Origin: Azolla pinnata
Lineage: Eukaryota; Streptophyta; Polypodiopsida; Salviniales; Salviniaceae
Reading direction: 5' to 3'
Assembly: GCA_037176905.1 (NCBI GenBank)
Contig: JBBBWG010006780.1
Coordinates: forward strand, 32,090-96,089
DNA length: 64,000 bases
Part shown: piece by piece, positions 10,587 through 19,557 of the stretch
Layout of the letters: each line of letters opens with the position of its first letter
Position numbering within the stretch: position 1 is the stretch's first letter
Translations under genes and position numbers: made by a program
The notes under the pieces: generated by a model
Told to the model about the DNA's origin: nothing
Database searches by the model: none
The model's input: only the letters and a program-made list of their open reading frames with translations

Positions 10587-11435
10587 ATGTATAGCGATCC
10601 GAGCAAGCCGCTGCTGGAGGTAGTGGAGGAGCGGCGGGGAGGCGGCGATGGCGCTAGTGGCACCGCGAATGCGAATGCGAATGCGAATGCGAATGCGAAT
10701 GCGAATGCGAATGCTAATGCGAATGCTAATGCTAATGCGAGTAGCGGGAACAACGGCCACGACGCCGACGACGACCCGGCGCTGCTGCGGGCGTTCAACT
10801 ACGCCGTCAAAGTGGCGGGCAGCGTGAACCGCATCCTGCCCGCCGCCACGTTCCTCGTCTTCCAGTTCTTCCTCCCGCTCGCCTCCAACGGCGGCAGCTG
10901 CGGCGCCGGCCTCGCCGCCGCGCCGCCCGACGCCTTCGCCGTCCTCACCCTCGCCCTCCTCCTGCTCTTCGCCGCCGCCTCCTTCGCCCTCGCCTTCACC
11001 GACACCGTCCGCCTCAGCGACGGCCGCGAGTACCACGGCCTCGCCACGCCCGCCGGCCTCTGCCTGCCGCTCGCCTGCCGCGCCCGCCTCTCGCCGCGCG
11101 CCCTCGCCGCGCTCCGCCGCCGGCCCTACCGCCTCCGCCTCCTGGACGTGCTCCACGCCGTCCTGTCGCTCGCCATCTTCCTCGCCTCCGCGCTGGTGCG
11201 CAGCGAGGTCAGCGACTGCCTGGGGCTCAGCGCCCTCATCAGCGGCTCCGGCGGCGACGGCGACGACGACGACAGCCTGCTGCCGTCGCTGGTCGTGAAC
11301 TCGCTGCCGCTAGCCGTCGGCTTCGCGGCGAGCGCGCTGTACCTGGCGGTGCCGGGGGCGGCGCGCCGCTCGGTCGACCGGCCGCTGCTGGAGAGGCTGG
11401 CCGACGCCTCCGACTCCGTGCTCGACGCCGCTTGA
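10587..11435 (+). CDS. DMP: DUF679 domain membrane protein (DMP family)
   Basis: A 282-aa protein of the plant DMP family: small four-pass membrane proteins of tonoplast, ER or plasma membrane. Some members (DMP8/9 in Arabidopsis) act in gamete fusion. Family landmarks in order are NRILPAATFLVFQFFLP (TM1), the LASNGGSC loop, a second hydrophobic span, FTDTVRLSDGREYHG, RLRLLDVLHAVLSLAIF (TM3), the SDCL loop and VVNSLPLAVGFAASALY (TM4). It is intronless, as most DMP genes are. The start MYSDPSKPLLE is preferred because upstream in-frame codons fall in GATC repeat sequence. The N-terminus is extended by about twelve Ala-Asn dipeptides (codons 27-50) encoded by a GCGAAT hexamer repeat. Third-codon positions are almost all G or C. 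I cannot say which DMP subclade it belongs to. Confidence 0.9.
   Translation: MYSDPSKPLLEVVEERRGGGDGASGTANANANANANANANANANANANANASSGNNGHDADDDPALLRAFNYAVKVAGSVNRILPAATFLVFQFFLPLASNGGSCGAGLAAAPPDAFAVLTLALLLLFAAASFALAFTDTVRLSDGREYHGLATPAGLCLPLACRARLSPRALAALRRRPYRLRLLDVLHAVLSLAIFLASALVRSEVSDCLGLSALISGSGGDGDDDDSLLPSLVVNSLPLAVGFAASALYLAVPGAARRSVDRPLLERLADASDSVLDAA
10665..10738 (+). repeat. In-frame GCGAAT hexanucleotide repeat encoding (Ala-Asn)n in DMP
   Basis: About twelve GCGAAT/GCTAAT hexamers in frame in the cytosolic N-terminus of the DMP protein. Silent GCT variants cluster at the 3' end, as expected of an ageing repeat. Confidence 0.95.
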
Positions 11436-11455
11436 GCGCACGTAGTGTGAAACCG

Positions 11456-11850
11456 AGGGGTCGGCCGGCCGGTGGTTCGGTCGGTCGGCCGGTCATTCGA
11501 TCGGCCGGTCGTTCGGCCGGTCGTTCGGTCGGCCGGTCGTTCGGCCGGTCGGCCGGTCGGTCCGTCGTTCGGCCAGTCGGGCGGGGGGCCGGTCGTTCGG
11601 CCGGTCGTTCGGCCGGTAGATCGGTGGGCCGGTCGTTCGGCCGGTCGATCGGTGGGCCGGTCGTTCGGCCGGTCGATGGGTGGGCCGGTCGCTCGGCCGG
11701 TCGTTCGGCCGGTCCGTCGGCCGGTCGGTCGATCGGCCGGTTGATCGGTCGGTCGGTCGTTCGGCCGGTCGATCAGTGGGCCGGTCGTTCGGCCGGTCGT
11801 TCGGCCGGTCGATCGATTGATCGGTCGGTCCATCGGTCCGGCTACTGATC
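11456..11850. repeat. GC-rich CGGTCGTTCGGCCGGT minisatellite behind DMP
   Basis: Nearly 400 bp built from GGTCGTTCGGCC and GGTCGATCGGTGGGCC words, starting about 20 bp after the DMP stop codon. Its period and composition keep several frames open on both strands (Gly-Arg-Ser or Arg-Pro-Thr-rich). These frames are artefacts. Confidence 0.93.
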
Positions 11851-14194
11851 GGTCCAACATTTCGTGGCCGTGTTCACACTGTCCATCTCTATAACAAGTT
11901 ATATTATGACCGTGCCCACACGGGCGGGGGGGCTTGAGCACAGCTTGCTATGGCCGGTTCTGTGGGTCGGTTGTTTCGTGTGCGAATGCACTGTATTCTT
12001 GTGCCGCAATCTCTCTCTCTCTCTCTCATTCATACTTTTGCGGTCGCCGACTTAGATTTGAAGCTCCAGCAGCCACCATATGCTTCTCTGTCTGTACATT
12101 CGGCATGCGCTCTCGCTTTGCGTTTCTCCGCACCTCCGATCGATTCTGCACCTCGCTTTGAGCCCTCGGATCATCCGATCAAAACCAGCTCGCCATGCAA
12201 GCCCACCACTCCCTTCTTCGAGCACCATCCCGATCTCTGGCCCGATCCAATCTTTGAGAACAGAATTCGGATCAGCGGAAACGTGATGTAAACGATCCGA
12301 TCGTTGGAGTCGTTGTTTATTAGCTCATGGATGGCCTCTGCAGCAACATCGTTCGGATCGTCCGCATTACACTCCTGATGCGAACACCCACAACCAGAAC
12401 ACAATGCTCGTGATGAATCAATCAATCTGTGCTCGATCAACAACTCTCTCGATCTCGTGCGGGGTTCCCTTTCAAAGAAGACCTTCACACACCATAATCA
12501 ACTTTCGTTTCGACTCTTTCCCTTGTGAAAGTGATGCATTCTTCGCCACGTCATGTGTGCGGAGTATTTGCAGAGAGAGAGATGGTATATGGTCGAGTGC
12601 AGATCGATCGATGATTGAGGAAATGGTCGGAGAAAAGTAGAGCAAGACGACGACAAAATAGAACTAACTGTAACGATTTTCAACAGCTTCTGATCCATCA
12701 TCCATCCATCCATCGATCGGTCATCCTCCGACTTTTCGATCCAACCGGAAGAGAATCGAAACATGAGTTAGGCCAACAACGCCCTCGATATATAGCATTG
12801 ACCTTTCCCACACAAAAAAAATCGCGTGCTCTCACCAGCCGCCTCTCTCATGCAACTCCTGAATAAAAATTTAAGGGATTCGCACGACAATCGTGCCAAG
12901 TAGTTGACACTAAAGACTGATCAAAATTGTGCCAAGCACCACATTTTTCAAATGTTCATCGCAATTGAACCATTCCGACAAATGTATTATATGTACATGT
13001 AGTAGCAAGAGCATGCCAGAGATGAATCGACGCAAAAAAAACAAGCATTCCGTTCTCCGCTTAGAGTTAAAGTCACCAAAAATTATTATTGTCCACCAAA
13101 ACCCATGAGAATCTGCAAATGGCGAGATCTCCCAGTATTAGGCTCCTAAAGAATTTGATGAGCAAGTCTACTGACCGATCTGAATCCTGACTTGATCTAA
13201 ATCCAAGATCCCAGAGTATTAAGCTACCCAACGATTCGATGAGCAAGCCCGACCGATCCGAATCCTACGGCCAAGTGTAGTACAGAAATCATTTGTAAAA
13301 ATTGAACGAAGGAGAGAGGCAAAGAAAAACAGAGAAGAGGTCCAGCCTTTCAGGTCCTGTTGAAGAGACCTCGGGCGACTCCTGAGCAAAAAGCCCTTTT
13401 TCTGGAAGTTGTGGGGCAGAATCTGGCAGTATCTCTTCCGATCTCGGAGCTGAGCGTAGATGCAGAGATTTGCTGTGCTGCTCCAGAGCAGAATCTGGAT
13501 GCTTCCGTGCTCTTCGCCAGTGCACATGGTGACCATCTGGCAGGAGCTGCTGCTCTCTCCCTCTTCACACATTTGGGGGGACAGTTTTTTTAGTTACTCT
13601 TCACAGGACAATGAAATTGAATGATGTTATAACATACAAACACTCTTCAGTTCAAGCTCAGCTGTGTTGTGGATGTGGGCAAAAGACAATTGTAGAATTT
13701 TGTAGTGTTGTTCGATGCCCCGATCTGGTGTTTTTTAGGATATGAGCCACAGAGTCCGCAAGAAGATTTTTGGCTGGAGGCAGAAGTGCCTCGGGCGCAA
13801 AGCTAAAGCTACGCAACAGCGACTCAATCAATCTGGCCAATTTCGATCTCGATATAACCAAGCAACTTCAATAGATCAATTTGCGACTTAATCGTTTTCT
13901 CCTCGTACCACTCATCGCATGGCACTCTATTGACGGCTTCTGATACGACTTATCCGTCTCAGTTACGCCACCTTATGTCTACAAAAGCATTTTTCCATTA
14001 CTTTGGCTCACATTATCTTGGACCGTTGACGAGAGGCCGATGAACTACATACATAACATTTTCCCAGGGACCGCAAAATAACGACTTCACAAAGCATTGA
14101 AAACGATTGCGTTCAAAAGTTGAAGTTCTTTACATTCACCGGAAAAAATAAATTGGAGAAAGGATAGGTTTGTTAGTGAAGCAATCAAACGAGG
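11851..14194. other. Intergenic region, no supported gene
   Basis: Only short frames lie here, without family resemblance or matching splice sites. A (TC)n tract lies near 12011-12027. A 77-codon frame at 13360-13593 was examined and not accepted. Confidence 0.6.
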
Positions 14195-17100
14195 CTAATT
14201 TTCTCGCGAATCCTCTGATGTGGGGAGCATGTCAATCCTGCCATCTTCTTCGACTTCGATGGCTTCCTCTACATCTGCTGGCGGCGGCGGAATCTCCTGG
14301 CAGTTGATCACTAGTGATTGTGGTCTTTCCTCTTGAAATAGCCTGAACAGCAAGCCACAATCAATCAATCGATCGATTGAGAAACACTAAGCTCTTAGGC
14401 AAGGATATTAATGAAGTATTTTGTTCAAATGGCTGAATGATCTTACGGATGCTTGCAAAGAATCGGGGAATTGAAAATCAGTGTGTATTTGCATGTTGAA
14501 GCTTCGGTGATCGAGCTTATCATATTCTTCCCAGTATCAGCACATACAAATCTTACCTGCATAATCAACAAACACGCCCCCCCCCCTTTTTTGGTGATCA
14601 GAGTTCAGAACATTAAGGAAAAAAAAAACTCTTTTGCACTTACCTCTGTTTGCCTCGGTTCATTTGTAAGATCACACAATGTTCCATTGGTATATAAATG
14701 AGAATGATAACTGGAAAAACATGTCGCCCACTTTAGACGAAGTAACAGACAAACCTTGGGCAAGATCTCTAGAAACAAGGAAGAATGTCATACAAAACTT
14801 CACTTTAAAGAACACGCACACTGATAAGGTTAGACAACCCAAGCTCTACAATATATTTCTTTGCATTAGAATTCTTTAGTATATAGACCACATTACAAAA
14901 TCGTTGTCTCTCTGGTTTGTTTCAAACTATTGAGGGTTTAGTATTTCACAGAAGCATAGTTTGCTTGCAACCGATTTCCAACCAGAACACTAGTTTTTCC
15001 CCTAGTTAAGAGAAATGTTACCGCTGAGCTGCAGTTTTCGAACGATGATCCTTCTGTGAAGAAACATCAGTCATATCCTGGTGCAGATTGGCAGTTGCTT
15101 CAGCATCATATACACCAAGTACAAACTGCTGAATAACCTGTATCAAATGGTGGCACGTAAAATTGAAACGAAAAATAACAATGTGATTCAACAAAAATGC
15201 CGAGACAATGACTTTCTTATGACAAATATTACAAATACACAAGACTAGAAAGTTTCTGGAGGATAACAGACGATATAGAATACCAACATTACTGCATTAC
15301 GAAGCACAGCCTCTAAAGACCAGATCTTCAGCGTTGTGATTTAACACAATCCAGACATATATTTCGCTGTCACAAAAGTTACACAATTATTCAGGTAGAC
15401 TACCCTCGAATATTTGATGTTCTAGAATGATGGCAATATGTTTGATGGGAACTCAAGGATTTTTCCATATGACCTGTCATACGATCAGATAGTCAGCTAA
15501 AAGAAAAAGAGAATACAGGATACCAAAACGTTCCTCCTTTACGAACCACAAGCTCTAAACACTAGTTCTTTCATCACCTTGACATTTCCGGTGTCAAAGC
15601 TAGAGGACAGTCAATTCTAAAGTAAAGTACATGGCAAGAAAACAGGAATAATGAGACGTACAAACAAACAAACAAACTTGTTTGTTTACTCGCCAATATA
15701 CCAACCTTATCCTTGGCATGGATTTGCTTTATTGATCCATGATGGCAAAATTCGTAAGTCCACCAACCTTCGTGCTGCAAGAAGAATATCCACATGAGAG
15801 CCTGTACTTGCCTGAGTCTACCTAAAATTCCACAAGTCTTAATAGCGAAGGTTAGTATAATCAAGAAGCCAAGTCACCCTTAAAAAGCAAAGTTCCTTCA
15901 AGCTTGCAAGTAGTTCATCAGGAGTCTTTGATATTCCCCTCTCAGAAGTCAAGCTTGCACTTGTATCATTTCTCTCTGAAGATGCATTTGTTGATTTCTC
16001 TTGTGTAGTAGACTTTGGCAATGTGCACAAAAATTTCCGTTTTTCTGCATCAGTCATAACAATCGTTTCCAGGTCCGGATCCTGTTCAAATGGCGGAAAT
16101 TCCCTGATATTGGTCAGCAACCCCTGTTAGACATTATAAAATCATTTGATATACAATCGTTGTGCCACTTTGGTCACAGGAACTTTTGATAAACATTGCA
16201 AGTGCAGGCAGCACAAGATGTCAGCTTACATCTATAACCAAGTTACTTTATATCAACATGAAGAGGTTGTTCGTGTTGGCCTATCTCGAAATGTTGAAGT
16301 GAAAATAAATATTTGTTCGGAAGATACTTGTTGATCAAAAACTTCCTTTATATTCCAGTGGCTTGAACACTTTCTATCAACACAAGAGTGTGATTTTGCA
16401 CTGGCCGTATATGTTGGCTGAAGGAGATCTTACATCGTTCAAGTTGGCAATGTAAACACCTATTTTAAAACTTCATGCAAGTTGTTATATGGAGAGCTAA
16501 TGGCATCATAATGACATATCTTGATCGACGCTTACGCATGATATCACATAACAGAAGATACTATCCACTAGTTTGATGAAGATCAGCAATTACAATTCAA
16601 ACATAGACCAACCTCTACCATCTCCACCATTGCAACTTCAGGCCTCGAGAGTTTTCATCTCTTGAGTAAGCCCACTAAAACCCCCCAACTCATACGGCAG
16701 ATGATCATACCACTTGGGCTACATATCCTAAGGACTCCTTAAGGTAATAACACGGAGTAACCTTAAACTAGGATCCAAAAAGGAGGTGGCTAGCAACCTA
16801 CCCATATGGAACAGGTTCTGTAGGATACTCGTGTGTTACAAGTTCTGAGCTAGCCCGTCGCCCACTTCGACTCACCCACTGAGCTTCCTTGTGTCAGGAA
16901 TCCAGTTATCATGATCTAGAAATGAATATGACTACTCTCAAAAAAACAAGTCGAATAAAGCATGCAGAATGCCTTGAAATAAAAAATTTTGTGGGCTTAA
17001 ACCAACATACGCCATTAATAGATCTGATATATTCAACTTTTCATCAACACATTTTTTCCACAACACCATCAGAGACTGGGCATGCATAAATTTAGGGAAA

Positions 17101-17697
17101 TGCTTGATATTGGGGATTCATACCCTTTGGTAGCCAGACTCTGGACCGTGCAATATTATATCATATCTCGGATCTTGAAGGCTTTGAACAAACCCTACGA
17201 TAGCTGAATCCACAAACGAAAATAAAGAAAATGTTAGGGCTCTCTCTTTCTTTATAAACATCTTGTGATAGAATTCTAAATAGTCTGAGCAGCAAACTCG
17301 TCTTCCAAAGAACGAGGAAAAGAAAAGTTGTTATTTTTGTGACATCAAAAGCAGATACGCTACAGCTTACTTCAACGATTTTCCTTAAAGATTCTCCAGT
17401 TTTCCTTTTTCCTACAGTTTTGGGAGCTGTGGTGAGCTCCGCAGGAGATATGCATAATTTACCCTTAGATGTTCAAAGCCAGCAAAACATCGCCATTCTT
17501 TTTGAGCTTCGGATGGGAGTTTGGCGGCATAAGCGAAATGGAAATGGAAGAGAGAGAAAGAAAAACTGAGATTAACCTAACAGGTGCTCTGTGCGACAGC
17601 AATTGGGATCGTCACCTGAGTTGGAGGGGATGATGTTCGATGCTCCCGGCTGGATCAGCGACGCAAACGACAGGAAGAGCAACAGAAGAGAAGCCAT
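14195..17697 (-). CDS. OS9: OS-9 homolog, ER-associated degradation lectin (MRH domain), 8 exons
   Basis: OS-9 recognises trimmed N-glycans on misfolded glycoproteins in the ER lumen and hands them to the SEL1L-HRD1 ubiquitin ligase. Exons on the minus strand: 17697-17616, 17203-17124, 16081-15878, 15774-15706, 15137-15022, 14710-14644, 14556-14447, 14342-14195. All are GT-AG and in phase, giving 291 aa (Arabidopsis OS9 is about 280). The N-terminus MASLLLLFLSFASL is a signal peptide. The MRH domain (about 118-235) has the WW doublet (126-127) in HEGWWTYEFC, Gln139, Arg208 in VRFVC, Glu224 and Tyr230, which are the positions known to contact mannose. Paired cysteines are kept. The acidic tail has a PPPP run. 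The gene diverges from MAK16. A TGCATG array begins about 45 bp upstream of its start codon. Confidence 0.95.
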
Positions 17698-17741
17698 GGC
17701 CAAGCCTCTGATTCCTTCGTCCCTGTAATTCGTATGTACAT

Positions 17742-18480
17742 TGTCTATGATGCATGCATGTGCATGTATGCATGGGTGCCAGCATACACATATGTGCGCA
17801 TGCATGCATGCATGCATGCATGTGTATGCATGTGTAGGCGTCACGACATGCACATGCATGCGCGCATGCATCATGCACACGGCGCGCATACATACATCCA
17901 AACGATGCATGTATGCGCACATATGATGCATCGTATGTATGTATGTGTGTGTCGATGTATGTATGTATGTATGCACGCCGTGTGCATGTGCATGTATGTG
18001 CGCATGCATATATGCCAGCATACATACATGTGCGCATGTATGCATGCATGTGCATGCATGCGTAGGCGTCATGGGTGCACCGTATGTACACATGCATGCC
18101 GTGTGCATGATGCATGCGCGTATGCATGTGTGTGTGGATGTGCAAGGGCACGTATGTATGTATGCGTGCGCGTGTCTGCCACGTATGCATATATGCATGT
18201 GTGTGTTGCGTGCGCACCTATACATGGATGTATGTGGGCATGCATGTCTGCTGGCATGTGGGGTATGCGTATGTGTGCATGCGTATGTGCATGTGTGTCA
18301 TGCGAGTGCGTAAGTATTATGTGTAGGCATGCATGTAAGCATGTATGTGTGCGTGCGCATGTTTGCAGGCATGTATTCATGCATGTAGGGGGCATGCATG
18401 TATGCGTGTGTGCGTGTGTGTGCGTGCTTGTTTGTTGGTATGCATGTATGTTTGAGTGTACGTATGTATGTATCTGTGTA
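17742..18480. repeat. TGCATG/TGTATG alternating purine-pyrimidine array upstream of OS9
   Basis: About 740 bp of TGTATG, TGCATG, GTGTGTG and GCGCATGC words. Open frames across it give Cys/Met/Tyr/Val or His/Thr/Ala-rich peptides on both strands, which are repeat artefacts. Confidence 0.93.
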
Positions 18481-19065
18481 TTAGATGTTATGATTATAAG
18501 ATACTCTTATTGTTATATGCATAACCTTAAGAACCAACTAATAAGGCTAATTTGAATGGTTTAATGGTATGATAAGTGGGAAACTGGTCATCCTAGGACT
18601 GTAACAAACTTGCATGATCATTGGACAGGTATAAACGCACCTACAAGTCCTCAAAGTTTGACTTACATAACGGGGACTAGCTATTTCCTTTCATTGTGGT
18701 ATCTTCATACAATGCGGAGACTCTCTTGGCGAAGAAGCTAGGCTCCCTTGTCATCAGATCTGTACCTGTCAAACCTCCGAGGTATAACACGAGGTAAACA
18801 TCTGTGGTATGGGGAACCGATGGTTCTTGGATTCGTCTTCGGTCCTTCGCTTTGGGAGTGGTTGGTATAGTTAATCACCCCACTCCTCTTTAATAATGAC
18901 AAGCAATAAAAGAAGAAGAAGAAGAAGAGCATCGGTGTCAAGTTAAAATGGTTTGATACCAGATAATGCTCAGCTCAGCTCCCTGTTCCAAGCTCGACGA
19001 TTCTATCGCAGTTTACAAATCCGCATGTATAACATGATATAGTGCCTCCTTAAGTCGCTCGATGT

Positions 19066-19375
19066 ATGCACTCATTACATGCACAATACCCATGCACACA
19101 TACATACACACATGCGCATGCATGCATAACATATGCACACATACCTGCTGCGCACACATGCACACACACATGCATACATAGATACACACGCATGCATACA
19201 CACATGCATAGCATACATCCATACGTACATGCACACACACATGAATGCATGCATCATGCATGCATATACACACACGCACACGTGCATGCACACATACATG
19301 CATGCATGCATGCATACATACATACATACAAACGCACATGCATACATACATGCACACATACATACATACATCCAT
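19066..19375. repeat. CATACA/CACATGCATG alternating array upstream of MAK16
   Basis: About 310 bp of ACACATGCATAC and CATACATA words, the reverse-complement strand bias of the array at 17742-18480. It ends about 180 bp before the MAK16 start codon. Confidence 0.93.
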
Positions 19376-19557
19376 CGCCTACAGGCCTGAGTTTTAGGGT
19401 TTAGTTCACACACAGAGACCAGACGCAGAGAACGAGAGCACGCCATAGCCGACAGACTCTTCCTGCGCAATTCTCCGAAGCCCTCCCTGCCAGAGGATAA
19501 CGGAACGAAGCGGAGGACCAAGAAACTGCGAGGCAAACCAGGCCGAAGAAAAAAGAA

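Larger units (their letters stand above)
17698..19557. promoter_or_regulatory. Shared intergenic region between divergent OS9 and MAK16
   Basis: The 1.86 kb between two divergent start codons must hold both promoters. It contains two large alternating purine-pyrimidine arrays (17742-18480 and 19066-19375) around about 590 bp of low-repeat sequence. No individual promoter element is assigned. A single TTTTAGGGTTTAG (telo-box-like) motif at about 19391-19403, upstream of MAK16, fits the telo boxes common in plant ribosome-biogenesis promoters. Confidence 0.55.

Noticed and set aside
10287-11156. 289-codon minus-strand frame across DMP
   Set aside because: Shadow of the GC-rich DMP gene on the opposite strand, rich in Glu/Gly/Arg from codon complementarity.
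11126-11941. 271-codon minus-strand frame opposite DMP
   Set aside because: Arg-Pro-Thr-Gly repeats come from the GGCC/CGGTC minisatellite and from GC-rich antisense of DMP. No domain is seen.
13219-13593. Overlapping frames on both strands (117 and 77 codons)
   Set aside because: The 77-codon plus frame looked protein-like, but it has no known motif, no plausible partner exon and an equally long antisense frame.
17572-18555. Long open frames on both strands (217 and 273 codons) over the TGCATG array
   Set aside because: They are His/Thr/Ala or Cys/Met/Val repeats produced by an alternating repeat without stop codons. Only the last ~40 codons of the minus frame, the OS9 signal peptide exon, are real.
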